Source of the DNA: Kutzneria buriramensis
GTDB taxonomy: Bacteria; Actinomycetota; Actinomycetes; Mycobacteriales; Pseudonocardiaceae
Length of the DNA: 64,000 bases
NCBI RefSeq assembly: GCF_003387475.1
Contig: NZ_QUNO01000001.1
Location: 961,242-1,025,241 of the forward strand
Direction of reading: 5' to 3'
Numbering within the stretch: position 1 is the stretch's first letter; each line of letters starts with the position of its first letter. Positions 26,713 through 34,930 of the stretch are shown piece by piece. The notes under the pieces are model-generated. The model ran no database searches. It worked only from the letters and a program-made list of their open reading frames with translations, and had not been told where the DNA came from. The translations under genes and the position numbers were made by a program.

Positions 26713-27360
26713 TCAGGCCACCAGGTACTGGGGCAGGTGCCGCTCCAGGTCGGTGAACACCGCGGAGTTGTGCCGGTAGGCGATCCGGGACTCCTCGACG
26801 ATGCGCTCCCGCTCCGCCTCGTCCCACGGCGCGGTGTCGAGCAGTTCGTGGTAGCGGGCCTTGAACGCCTTGCGGTCCGGGATGCGGTCGAACACGTAGA
26901 ACCGCGTGCCGGCGTGGTCGGTGATGCCGTGCTGGCGCTCGGTGACCGCGCCGACGGCCTGGCCGCCGGAGATGTCGCCGAGGTAGCGGGTGTAGTGGTG
27001 CGCGACGAAGCCGCCCGCCCAGGTGAAGGCGACCTCGCGCAGCCGGTCGGTGTACGCGACGGTGGCCGGCGTCGGCTCGACGATCGAGGCCCACTCCGGC
27101 CCGTAGAGGTGGGCCAGGTCCTCCTCCAGCGCCGGCAGCCGGCGCAGCTCGGGGCTGGCGAACGGCCCGGCGACGGGGTCGCCGGCCATGGCGTCGGACG
27201 CCTCCTCCAGGACCCGGTAGATGAAGTAGTGCTGGGCGACCAGCGCGGCGAAGCCGGCGAGGCTGAGCCGCTGGTCGAACAGGACGCGGAAGAATTCGGC
27301 GTCGTTGGCGACCTGGTGGTCGGCCAGCGTGCCGGCACGGAGAGTCGCGGCGAAGGTCAC
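26713..27360 (-). CDS. hmuO: heme oxygenase (biliverdin-producing)
   Basis: A 215-residue enzyme of the HmuO/HO-1 family, full length. The proximal heme ligand is H15 (TLADHQ); the distal helix carries YLGDISGGQ. It cleaves heme with O2 and reductant to biliverdin, CO and Fe2+. No heme-uptake genes are nearby. It lies 33 bp downstream of a TetR regulator in the same orientation, and a palindrome at 27402-27417 sits just upstream, so it is probably controlled by that regulator, possibly in response to heme. Confidence 0.93.
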   Translation of the reverse strand: MTFAATLRAGTLADHQVANDAEFFRVLFDQRLSLAGFAALVAQHYFIYRVLEEASDAMAGDPVAGPFASPELRRLPALEEDLAHLYGPEWASIVEPTPATVAYTDRLREVAFTWAGGFVAHHYTRYLGDISGGQAVGAVTERQHGITDHAGTRFYVFDRIPDRKAFKARYHELLDTAPWDEAERERIVEESRIAYRHNSAVFTDLERHLPQYLVA

Positions 27361-27392
27361 GCTCCGAGTGTGGTGTTACCTACGCGTCGTCG

Positions 27393-28010
27393 TCAAGATT
27401 GTGACGACAGGTCGTCATAAAAAGCGCCCACTCCGCGTAGCACGAAGCGGACGGTCGACTCCACGGCGTGGTCCAGGTCGGCGCCGGACAGCTCGGCAAC
27501 GGTCCGCCCGCTGATGCACGCGGTCACCAACCCGACCAGCGTGTCCACGTCGTCGGCGGGCAGCAGCCCCTGCCGCATGCCGGAGACGAGGATGCCCCGC
27601 AGGATCAGCTCCAGCGCGCCGACGTGCTCGACCATGTGCCGATAGCTCTGCTCGGACATCAGCGACCGCAACGCGGTGCCGGGCGGCAGGTGGTTGCGGG
27701 CGACGTGCCGCAGCTGGCTGCGCACGTAGGTGGCCAGCCCGTCGACCGGGTCGCGCACCTCGGCCAGCGCGGCCACCAGTTCGGCCATGTACTGCTCGGT
27801 CACGTGCTCGGCGTACGCGAGCAGCAGCGACTCCTTGTCGGCGAAGTAGTTGTACATCGCGGTGCGGCCCACGTCGGCGGCCGCGGCGATGTCGGCGAGC
27901 GAGATCGCGTCGAAGCCGCGCTGGTACATCAGGGTCGACAGCGCCGCGAAGATCCGTTCCCGGGTCCGCTCCCGGTGCTCGCCCAACGACCCGCCGGTGA
28001 TCTTCGGCAC
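27393..28010 (-). CDS. TetR-family regulator, likely for heme oxygenase
   Basis: A 205-residue TetR protein with HTH ISLADIAAAADVGRTAMYNYFADKESLL, then a ligand domain of about 140 residues containing SEQSYRHMVEH, whose His/Tyr/Met residues could bind heme (inference). It lies 10 bp after the lipoprotein gene of the two-component operon and 33 bp before hmuO; the GTG start has GGAGGG close to it. Its last codons carry a palindrome that may be the operator of hmuO. Confidence 0.85.
   Translation of the reverse strand: MPKITGGSLGEHRERTRERIFAALSTLMYQRGFDAISLADIAAAADVGRTAMYNYFADKESLLLAYAEHVTEQYMAELVAALAEVRDPVDGLATYVRSQLRHVARNHLPPGTALRSLMSEQSYRHMVEHVGALELILRGILVSGMRQGLLPADDVDTLVGLVTACISGRTVAELSGADLDHAVESTVRFVLRGVGAFYDDLSSQS
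27402..27417. promoter_or_regulatory. operator-like palindrome before hmuO
   Basis: TGACGAC-AG-GTCGTCA, perfect 7 bp arms, inside the 3' end of the TetR gene and 42-57 bases upstream of the hmuO start. It is partly constrained by coding, so the regulatory reading is tentative. Confidence 0.35.
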
Positions 28011-28020
28011 GCCCTCCAGA

Positions 28021-28578
28021 TTAGGGGATGGCGAACGGGCAACTCTGCTTCGGTTGGGGACGGCCGTAGACGATCACCGTCACCTTCATCGTCGTGCTGC
28101 TGGTGTTGCCGTCGCCGGCATAGCTGGTGGCGAGCGTGCACACGATCTGGTCGAGCGCGTGCTGGCTGAGCGGCTGTTTGTCCGGCGGTTCGGCGAACAC
28201 GACGTTGCCGTAGGCGTCGTCGTACGTGGAGCTCATTCTCGTGCCCACCGGCACGTCGCTGGTCAGGCCGCCGGCGGCGTCGGTGGTGGTCGGGCCGTCC
28301 GCCAGCGCATGCAGGGCGTCGTCGTGCGGGTTGACGTAGAAGGGCTTGGCCGTCAGGTCCGACGGGTACGTCGTCGGAGGCGGCAGCGCGCGGCTGGTCG
28401 GCCGGAGGGCGTCGTTCTTGAGCAGGTACACGGTCAGGCTGACGACGGCGCCGCGCGGGGCCTCCCGGCCCGTGATGACCGTGCTCGGGCGGATGCCGCA
28501 CGCCGCCACCATGGTGCCGACCACGGCCCCGGCCAGGAGCAATGCGACCACGCTGAGCAGGCCGTTGCGGCGGATCAC
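28021..28578 (-). CDS. lipoprotein of the two-component operon (CseA/GerMN-like)
   Basis: A 185-residue lipoprotein: membrane anchor 8-27 ending in the lipobox-like VAAC (Cys27). The mature domain has VSLTVYLLKNDALRP and later segments that resemble the GerMN fold used by LpqB/CseA-type sensory lipoproteins. The GTG start overlaps the kinase stop (GTGA), so it is coupled to the histidine kinase. In Streptomyces the lipoprotein CseA modulates the CseBC cell-envelope two-component system; a similar role is likely. About 10 bp separate it from the TetR gene. Confidence 0.75.
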   Translation of the reverse strand: MIRRNGLLSVVALLLAGAVVGTMVAACGIRPSTVITGREAPRGAVVSLTVYLLKNDALRPTSRALPPPTTYPSDLTAKPFYVNPHDDALHALADGPTTTDAAGGLTSDVPVGTRMSSTYDDAYGNVVFAEPPDKQPLSQHALDQIVCTLATSYAGDGNTSSTTMKVTVIVYGRPQPKQSCPFAIP

Positions 28579-30023
28579 GCGGGCTCCTCGCCCACGACGC
28601 GGGGCAGGCGGAGGATGAACATCGCTCCTCCTTCCGGACGATTGGTCGCTTCCAGACTGCCATGGAGCCCGCCGCTCGTGTGCAGGCGCGCGTTCTCCCA
28701 GGCGATGGCCAGGCCCAGCCCGCTGCCCTCGGACCGGGTCCGGGCAAACTCGGCCTTGTAGAACCGGTCGAACACGTGCGGCAGCACCTCCGGGGCCAGA
28801 CCGGGGCCGCTGTCCATGACCCGCACGTCCACCCAGTTGTGGTCGGCCCACAGCCGCACCTGCACCGGCGGCGCGCCGTGCTTGAGCGCGTTGCCGACGA
28901 GATTGGCCACGATCACGTCCAGCCGGCGCGGATCCAGCCGCGCGACCACGCCCGACGGCAGGTCGGTCTCGACCCGGCCGAGCCAGCCCCGGGCCCGCAG
29001 CGTCGAGCCGATCGCGCTGGCCACGTCGATGTCGTCCAACGCCAGCCGCGCCGCGCCGGCGTCGAAGCGCGAGACCTCCATCAGGTCCTCGACCAGCCGG
29101 GTCAGCTTGCGCGTCTCCTGGCTGACCAGCCGCGCCGCCTGCCCGGCGTCGTCGCCGAGCTGCGGCGCCTCCTCGTCGAGCACGTCGGTGACGGCGGTCA
29201 TCGCGGCCAGCGGCGTGCGCAGCTCGTGCGACACGTCGGCGACGAAGCGCCGCGCGTCGGCCTCCATGCGGCGCAGCTGGCCGACGTGGTGCTCCAGCGC
29301 GGCGGCGGTGTTGTTGAACGTCCGGGCCAGCTCGGCCATCTCGTCGTTGCCTCGGACGGTCAGCCGCGCGGACAGGTCGCCCTCGCCGAGCTGGCGGGCG
29401 GTGATGCCGAGCCGGCGCACCGGACGCAGCACGCCGCGGGCCGCCAGCAGCGCGACGATCACCGCGAACAGCGCCGCCAGCGAGCCGTACAGCCAGGCGC
29501 TGGTGGCCAGCTTCTCCACGGCGGTCTGCTGGTCGGACATGCTCGTCTTGGCGTAGACCTCCAGGCCGGACGGCTTCCAGCCATCGGTGGCCTGGAGCGC
29601 CAGCACCGGAATGCCGATGATCATCGCGGGCGTGCCGTGGTCGTCGATGCGCTGCCACATCACGTCGGTGCGGGTGCGCATCTCGTCGCGCATCTCCGAC
29701 GTGATGACCGAGAGGTCCATGCCGCCCTTGGAGCGCATGTTCTGGTACACGGCGACGGCGTTGCCGCCGACTTCCGACGCGATGCTGTTCAGCTGGTCCT
29801 GGGTCGGAGGAAGCCGCTGGCCGTAGGTCGCGTAGTCGTGCACCCGGCTGACCATCGGCTGCACGATGGCGTCGGTCGCGTCGTTCTCGACCACCCGCCG
29901 GGCCTGGATGTAGGTGGCGCCGGAGGCGGCCGCCGAGCTGATCGCCGCGATCAGCACGAACGCGACCACCAGGCGTGGCCGCAGGCCCCACGCCACCCCG
30001 AGGATCCGCCGGAGTCGGCTCAT
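28575..30023 (-). CDS. sensor histidine kinase (HisKA type)
   Basis: A 482-residue kinase. Membrane helices at about 19-38 and 177-196 flank an extracellular sensor of about 135 residues. A HAMP domain (about 197-250) and an HisKA domain with phospho-acceptor H266 (FVADVSHELRTPL) follow, then an HATPase domain (NLVGNALKHG, DSGPGLAPE, GSGLGLAI). It phosphorylates the response regulator encoded just upstream (ATGA overlap) and is coupled to the lipoprotein downstream. It resembles the CseC/MtrB cell-envelope stress kinases. Confidence 0.94.
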   Translation of the reverse strand: MSRLRRILGVAWGLRPRLVVAFVLIAAISSAAASGATYIQARRVVENDATDAIVQPMVSRVHDYATYGQRLPPTQDQLNSIASEVGGNAVAVYQNMRSKGGMDLSVITSEMRDEMRTRTDVMWQRIDDHGTPAMIIGIPVLALQATDGWKPSGLEVYAKTSMSDQQTAVEKLATSAWLYGSLAALFAVIVALLAARGVLRPVRRLGITARQLGEGDLSARLTVRGNDEMAELARTFNNTAAALEHHVGQLRRMEADARRFVADVSHELRTPLAAMTAVTDVLDEEAPQLGDDAGQAARLVSQETRKLTRLVEDLMEVSRFDAGAARLALDDIDVASAIGSTLRARGWLGRVETDLPSGVVARLDPRRLDVIVANLVGNALKHGAPPVQVRLWADHNWVDVRVMDSGPGLAPEVLPHVFDRFYKAEFARTRSEGSGLGLAIAWENARLHTSGGLHGSLEATNRPEGGAMFILRLPRVVGEEPA

Positions 30024-30694
30024 ACCGGCCCGAACCGGTAGCCGAACCCGCGCACCGTCTGCACGTACAGCGGGTCCGCCGGGTTGTCCTCGATCTTGGA
30101 CCGCAGCCGCTGCACGCACGCGTCGACAAGCCGCGAGTCGCCCAGGTAGTCGTGCTCCCAGACCGCCTCCAGCAGCTGCTGGCGGCTGAGCACCCGGCCG
30201 GGCGTACCGGACAGCTCCAGCAGCAGCCGCAGCTCGGTCGGCGTCAGGCTGATCTGCAGGCCGTCCTTGCTGATCACCAGGGCGGCCCGGTCGATGACCA
30301 GTTTCCCGTGCTTCTCCTGCTCCGAGCGCTCCGCGCCGGTGCGGCGCAGCACCGCCCGGATGCGGGCGTCCAGCACCCGCGGCTGCACCGGCTTGACCAC
30401 GTAGTCGTCCGCGCCGGCCTCCAGGCCGCCGACGATGTCGAAGTCGTCGCTGCGCGCCGTGAGCATGATGATCGGGACGTCGCCGGTCGCGCGGATCCGC
30501 CGGCACACCTCGAAGCCGTCGATGCCGGGCAGCATCAGGTCGAGCACCACGATGTCGGGCGCCTCGGCCCGCAACCGGGTGAGACCTTCCTCACCGGATT
30601 CGGCGGCATGGATCGTGTGGCCCTGACGGCGCAAGGCGAGCTGCAGGCCCTCGCGTACCGCACGGTCGTCCTCTATCAACAGAACCCTGGACAC
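30020..30694 (-). CDS. OmpR-family response regulator
   Basis: A 224-residue regulator with receiver domain 1-120 (acid pocket E8-D9-D10 region, phospho-acceptor D52, conserved K101) and a C-terminal winged helix (about 130-222) ending VRGFGYRFGPV. First gene of an operon with the kinase and lipoprotein. GTG start; AATAAT-like sequence a few bases upstream suggests a very short leader. Related to CseB/AfsQ1-type regulators by organisation; the target genes are not visible here. Confidence 0.94.
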   Translation of the reverse strand: MSRVLLIEDDRAVREGLQLALRRQGHTIHAAESGEEGLTRLRAEAPDIVVLDLMLPGIDGFEVCRRIRATGDVPIIMLTARSDDFDIVGGLEAGADDYVVKPVQPRVLDARIRAVLRRTGAERSEQEKHGKLVIDRAALVISKDGLQISLTPTELRLLLELSGTPGRVLSRQQLLEAVWEHDYLGDSRLVDACVQRLRSKIEDNPADPLYVQTVRGFGYRFGPV

Positions 30695-30790
30695 GATGGA
30701 AGATTATTCGGTTATCGTCGCGGCGACGCCGGTCGACAGCCCCAGCCACGGGCTCTTGTAGCGAAACCATGACGAGCCGAGGACATGGGG

Positions 30791-31369
30791 GTGACGTACG
30801 TGCGCCGCCGACGCGGGGGCGAGCTGGTCGGGCAGATGCCCGTCCGTCGACGTGACCATGCCTACCGCCACCTGACGGTGGTGGTGGCGGTGCTGCTGCT
30901 GCCGCTCGCGGCGCTGGTCACCGGCGGCGGCAGAGTGCGCGAACGGGCATGTGAATGGGCCTTCCGGGTGCGGTATCCGTTCGAGGACCTGTCCGGACTT
31001 ACGCCCGGCACCCGCGCGGCGTTCATCGCGGCGCGATGCGCCGCGCTGTGGCATGACGCTGAGCTCATCGGCCTCACCTCGGGCCACCGAATGTACGCCG
31101 AACAGCACGAACTGTTCCTCGAAGCGGTGCGGAGCTACGGCTCGGAGCGAGCCGCCCGGCAGTGGGTGCTGCCTCCCGAGGAGTCCTCACATGTGCGCGG
31201 GCGGGCGCTGGACGTCCGGCCGACCGAGGGTGCGCGGTGGCTGGAGCGGCACGGCGGCCGGTTCGGCCTGTACCGGACATATGCCAACGAATGGTGGCAC
31301 TTCGAGTACTGGCCCGAGTACCGCGGCACCGGCAAGCAGCCGCCGATGCGGCCCACCCCCGGCGGCTGA
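30791..31369 (+). CDS. membrane-anchored M15/VanY-like D-Ala-D-Ala carboxypeptidase
   Basis: A 192-residue protein with a cationic N-terminus, a membrane helix at about 27-45 and a peptidase M15 domain: SGHRMYAEQ, SSHVRGRALDV (zinc ligands His and Asp of S-x-H-x-x-G-x-A-x-D) and NEWWHFEY (catalytic Glu and third ligand His). It trims the terminal D-Ala of peptidoglycan stem peptides outside the membrane. The GTG at 30791 is chosen because GAGGA lies seven bases upstream; the ATG at 30785 is only one base from it. It is divergent from the two-component operon, which may control it. Confidence 0.85.
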   Translation: MTYVRRRRGGELVGQMPVRRRDHAYRHLTVVVAVLLLPLAALVTGGGRVRERACEWAFRVRYPFEDLSGLTPGTRAAFIAARCAALWHDAELIGLTSGHRMYAEQHELFLEAVRSYGSERAARQWVLPPEESSHVRGRALDVRPTEGARWLERHGGRFGLYRTYANEWWHFEYWPEYRGTGKQPPMRPTPGG

Positions 31370-31417
31370 GCGGGCCTCACCTGCGGTTTCGCGAGGTCCC
31401 GCCGATGCTTCGCACGG

Positions 31418-31486
31418 TTGCTGGATTTCGATCGCCGCCACCGACGCACCCACCACGGAGCCGATGCGGCGTTCGAAATCCAGCAA
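31418..31486. repeat. intergenic stem-loop repeat, family R2, copy 2 (inverted)
   Basis: Perfect 14 bp arms TTGCTGGATTTCGA (31418-31431) and TCGAAATCCAGCAA (31473-31486). Compared with copy 1, the C:G pair at arm position 5 is T:A on both sides, a compensatory change. Read on the minus strand, the flanks also match copies 1 and 3 (roughly 31378-31525). It occupies most of the 228-base gap between the M15 peptidase and sigma genes. Confidence 0.75.
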
Positions 31487-31536
31487 CGGCGAGGCATCGG
31501 CTCCGAATGGGCCGAGCTCCGCGCGGCATCAGCACT

Positions 31537-31553
31537 GTGACAGTCCTGTGACA
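31537..31553 (+). promoter_or_regulatory. tandem GTGACA direct repeat upstream of sigma gene
   Basis: GTGACA at 31537-31542 and 31548-31553, an 11-base period, 45-61 bases before the ATG at 31598. Direct repeats of one helical turn are the binding pattern of OmpR-family regulators such as MtrA or PhoP. Tentative. Confidence 0.35.
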
Positions 31554-31597
31554 TGACCACCACGGGATGCGGAAATCCGTCGGACATCGTTTGGGCC

Positions 31598-32146
31598 ATG
31601 CAGCAAACGCAGCTCAGGTCCGTGCCCGACATCCGACAGCCGCTGACGCTGGAAGACCTCTACCGGCAGCACCGCACCCGCCTGCTCGGGCTGGCACGCA
31701 AGCTGGTCGACGACATGGCCAGCGCCGAGGACGTGGTCCAGGACGCGTTCGCCGCCCTGCACCGCAACTGGGGTGGCCTGCGCGACGAGTCCGCGGCCGC
31801 CGCCTACCTGTCCGCCGCCGTCGTCAACGGCAGCCGGTCGATGCTCCGCCGCCGCAAGCGCGCCCGTGACTACGTGCCGCCGCACGAGGTGCCGGCCCGC
31901 TCCGCCGAGTCGCTGGCGATGCTGACCACCGACCAGCAGGCGGTGATGGACGCGTTGGCGCAGCTCGCGCCGCGGCAGCGTGAGGTGCTGGTGCTCCGTT
32001 ACTACGGCGGCATGACCGAGGCCGAGATCGCCCGTGCCACCAGCATCTCCCAGGGCGCCGTGAAGTCGACCGCCAGCCGCGCCCTCGACAAGCTCGAACG
32101 CCTGATGGCCGAGCACCGCCCCGTCCACCTCCGCCACACGGCGTGA
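31598..32146 (+). CDS. ECF sigma factor, SigE family
   Basis: A 182-residue sigma-70 family protein with region 2 (LYRQHRTRLLGLARKLVDDMASAEDVVQDAFAAL) and region 4 (LAPRQREVLVLRYYGGMTEAEIARATSISQGAVKS), the composition of the actinobacterial SigE/SigM-like ECF group. No adjacent anti-sigma gene is present, so it may be controlled transcriptionally; the direct repeat at 31537 is a candidate site. The start is placed at ATG 31598; an in-frame ATG at 31553 would add 15 residues and remove part of the promoter region. The family length favours the shorter form. Confidence 0.85.
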   Translation: MQQTQLRSVPDIRQPLTLEDLYRQHRTRLLGLARKLVDDMASAEDVVQDAFAALHRNWGGLRDESAAAAYLSAAVVNGSRSMLRRRKRARDYVPPHEVPARSAESLAMLTTDQQAVMDALAQLAPRQREVLVLRYYGGMTEAEIARATSISQGAVKSTASRALDKLERLMAEHRPVHLRHTA

Positions 32147-32265
32147 CCAACCCCCGCGAGTCGCGCTCTCAGACAGAACGAATGTAGATCTGGGGTAGAT
32201 CAACTGCGGTGAGAGGCCCGGTTACTCAGGTCGGCAACGACGCCGATCCGGGCGCGAACCGGGTC

Positions 32266-33072
32266 TCACACCTTGCGCGCCACCATCGCGTACGTGCTGG
32301 AGCGCTCCGGGTGGTCCTCCACCTCTTCGGGGGAGTCCGGCCGCCACGACGGCAGGTACACGACCCCCGGCTCCACCAGCTCCAACCCGTCCGCCAGCCG
32401 GCTGACCTGCGCCTGGTTGCGCGGCGTGAACGGGTTGTCGGTCCTGGTGTAGAGCCGCTCCACCTGCTTGCCGCGCTCGCCGACGGTCTCGTGCGTTCCG
32501 TGCGACACGACCAGGTAGCTGCCGGTCGGCACCGCGTCCAGGTAGCCCCGCACCGTCTGCTGCGCCACCTCGTAATCGTCGACGAAGTGCAGGACGGCGA
32601 ACATCAGCACGCCGACCGGCTCGGACCAGTTGAGCAGGGCGTTGACCGGCTCGGCGGCCAGCACGGACTCGGGGTCGCGCATGTCGGCCAGCAGCACGGC
32701 GGCGTTGTCGTTGCCGTCCAGCATGACCTGGCTGTGCGCGACGGCGACGGGGTCCTTGTCCACGTACACGACCCGCGACCCGGGGGCCGCGCCCTGGGCG
32801 ATCTCGTGCACGTTGCCCACGGTCGGGATCCCGGAGCCGAGGTCCAGGAACTGCCGGATGCCCTGGGACACCAGGTACCGCACGGACCGGCGCAGGAACG
32901 CCCGGTTGGTGCGCATGATCAGCGGCAGCTCGGGCATCGCGAGCATGGCCTGCTCGGCGAACTCCCGGTCGACGGCGAGGTTGTGGTACCCGCCGAGGTA
33001 GTAGTCGTACACCCGGGCCGCGCTCGGCCGCTCCAGGTCGACCTCGCCCGGGGCCCATGTCGGCCGCTCCAT
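32266..33072 (-). CDS. SAM-dependent methyltransferase, DUF574 family
   Basis: A 268-residue protein of the actinomycete-specific DUF574/PF04672 group: PSAARVYDYYLGGYHN at the N-terminus, FLDLGSGIPTVGN as the SAM-binding loop, VYVDKDPVAV at strand 2 and LLNWSEPVGVLMFAVLHF. Members occur in many copies per genome; substrates are largely unknown. ATG 33072 is preceded by GGAGGGG. It lies 37 bp downstream of the FAAL gene and may be cotranscribed with it. Confidence 0.9.
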   Translation of the reverse strand: MERPTWAPGEVDLERPSAARVYDYYLGGYHNLAVDREFAEQAMLAMPELPLIMRTNRAFLRRSVRYLVSQGIRQFLDLGSGIPTVGNVHEIAQGAAPGSRVVYVDKDPVAVAHSQVMLDGNDNAAVLLADMRDPESVLAAEPVNALLNWSEPVGVLMFAVLHFVDDYEVAQQTVRGYLDAVPTGSYLVVSHGTHETVGERGKQVERLYTRTDNPFTPRNQAQVSRLADGLELVEPGVVYLPSWRPDSPEEVEDHPERSSTYAMVARKV

Positions 33073-33109
33073 CACGCACCCCTCCAAGACGTCACCTGAC
33101 CGAGTGACA

Positions 33110-34879
33110 TTAATGCAGGGTGGAGACGTGCACGGTGGTCGGCTCGCCGTGGGTCAGCCCGGACTCGAAGGCCTCCCGGCAGGCCTGCCGCCGCACCTTG
33201 CCGCTGGTGGTCTTCCTGACCAGGCCGTTCAACCCCAGCACGACGGTGTGCACGGCCAGCCGGTGATCGCCGTAGACGGCCCGCCGCACGGCCCGCACCA
33301 CCTCGTCGATCGTGGCCTCGTTGGGCCGGCGTTGCCGCAGCTCGACGAACAGCACCAGGCGCTCGCCGGTCGGCTCGTCCTCGCCGGTGGTCACGGCGAA
33401 CGCGGCGACGCCGCCGGCGCGCACCGCGGCGTGGCAGCCGCGCACGCTGTCCTCGATGTCCTGCGGGTAGTGGTTCAGGCCGTGCACGATGATCAGGTCC
33501 TTGAGCCGCCCGGTGACGAACACCTCACCGTCGTGCACGAAGCCGAGGTCGCCGGTGCGCAGGAACTCGCCGTCCGAGTCGTCGGCCAGGGTGGCCCGGA
33601 AGGTGTCGCGGGTCTCGTCCGGCAACCCGTAGTAGCCGAGCGCCTTGCCCGGCCCGTCCACCCAGATCTCGCCGACCCGGTTCGGCGCGCACGGCAGCCG
33701 CCTGTCGGGGTCGACGATCAGCAGTGTGGTGTCGGGCTTGGTGACGGGGCCGCAGCCGACGTAGCGGGCGCTGCGGGCCACCGAGCCCTCGGCGACCGGC
33801 ACAACCCAGTTGCCGTCCAGGGCGTCCCGGTCGACCCGCAGCACGTGCCGGCCACCCATGGTGACGCTGCCGGCGTGCTCGGCCAGCCCGTACGCGGGGT
33901 AGAACGCGTGCGGGGCAAGGCCGGACACCGCGAACGCCTTGACGAAGGAGTCCACAGTGGAGGCTCGGATCGGCTCGGCGGCGCACATCGCCACCCGCAG
34001 CCGGCTGAGGTCCCAGGACGCCCGCTGCTGTTCGGTGGTCTTGCGCACGATCAGGTCGTACGCGAAGTTCGGCGCGGCGGTGTGGGTCGCCCGGACCCTC
34101 GACACCACGTCCATCCACACCGTCGGCCGGTGCAGGAAAGCCATGGGGGACATCAGGTACACGTGCCCGCTGCCGGCCAGCGCGCCGAGCGTCATGGAGA
34201 TCAGGCCCTGGTCGTGGAAGTGCGGCAGCCACGACACCGCCGGGGTCTCGGGGCCGCGCAGGTCGGTGTCGATCAGGTTCTGGGCCAGCTCGCAGTGCAG
34301 GTTCCGGTGCGAGACAAGGACTCCGCGCGGCGAGCTGGTGGAGCCGGAGGTGTAGGTGAGCAGCGCCGGTTCGTCCAGAGTGGACGGTTGGTGCCACGTC
34401 GCCGCCCGCTCGGCCCCGGGTCTGTCCCGGTCGGTGCGGTACCACGGGATGGACGGCCACAGCTGGCCGGCGCCGACCGTGGTGCGGATCCGGTCGTACG
34501 CACCGTGCGTGAGCACCGCCCGCGCGCCGGAGCTGCCGGCGATCGCGGTGAACACCTCCAGGTCGTGACGCATGGTGAACGGGTTCGGCGGCGCCACCGG
34601 CACCGGCACCACGCCGGCGGCCAGGCAGCCGAGCAGCGTGATCGCGAAGTCGGGGGACGGCATGTGCACCAGCAGCGCCCGGTCGCCGGGTTGCAGGCCC
34701 CGCGCGTACAGCTCGGCGACCACGCGGTCGGCCTGGTCGCCGAGCTGCCCCGCCGTCAAGGTGGGACCGTCGGTGCCGTCGTCGTTGACGTAGGTGACGA
34801 TCGGCTGGTCCGGATGCTCGCGCCGGATCCGGTCCAGGGCAGCCGCCACCGTCTCGGGAGAGTCGATCCGAACCGTCAT
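33110..34879 (-). CDS. fatty-acyl-AMP ligase (FAAL)
   Basis: A 589-residue ANL-superfamily adenylating enzyme. Motifs: LLTYTSGSTSSPRGV (P-loop), YGLAEHAGSV (substrate loop), FLRTGDLGFVHDGEVFVTGR and KTTSGKVRR at the end. WLPHFHDQGL and the FadD32-like VRRAVY...LNGLVRKTTSGK tail identify a FAAL rather than a CoA ligase. FAALs activate fatty acids as adenylates and pass them to an acyl carrier protein or PKS. No carrier protein, PKS or NRPS is in the window, so the acceptor is unknown. It lies 51 bp after the sugar ABC operon in the same direction. Confidence 0.88.
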   Translation of the reverse strand: MTVRIDSPETVAAALDRIRREHPDQPIVTYVNDDGTDGPTLTAGQLGDQADRVVAELYARGLQPGDRALLVHMPSPDFAITLLGCLAAGVVPVPVAPPNPFTMRHDLEVFTAIAGSSGARAVLTHGAYDRIRTTVGAGQLWPSIPWYRTDRDRPGAERAATWHQPSTLDEPALLTYTSGSTSSPRGVLVSHRNLHCELAQNLIDTDLRGPETPAVSWLPHFHDQGLISMTLGALAGSGHVYLMSPMAFLHRPTVWMDVVSRVRATHTAAPNFAYDLIVRKTTEQQRASWDLSRLRVAMCAAEPIRASTVDSFVKAFAVSGLAPHAFYPAYGLAEHAGSVTMGGRHVLRVDRDALDGNWVVPVAEGSVARSARYVGCGPVTKPDTTLLIVDPDRRLPCAPNRVGEIWVDGPGKALGYYGLPDETRDTFRATLADDSDGEFLRTGDLGFVHDGEVFVTGRLKDLIIVHGLNHYPQDIEDSVRGCHAAVRAGGVAAFAVTTGEDEPTGERLVLFVELRQRRPNEATIDEVVRAVRRAVYGDHRLAVHTVVLGLNGLVRKTTSGKVRRQACREAFESGLTHGEPTTVHVSTLH

Positions 34880-34930
34880 CGTGCCCACCGGCTTTCGTGG
34901 CGACGCCGCTGGATCCCTACTCTGCCATGG

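Noticed and set aside
31571..31591. ECF-type autoregulatory promoter (GGAAA...CGTT) before the SigE-family gene
   Set aside because: The spacing between the two elements is about 12 bases, too short for the usual 16-17.
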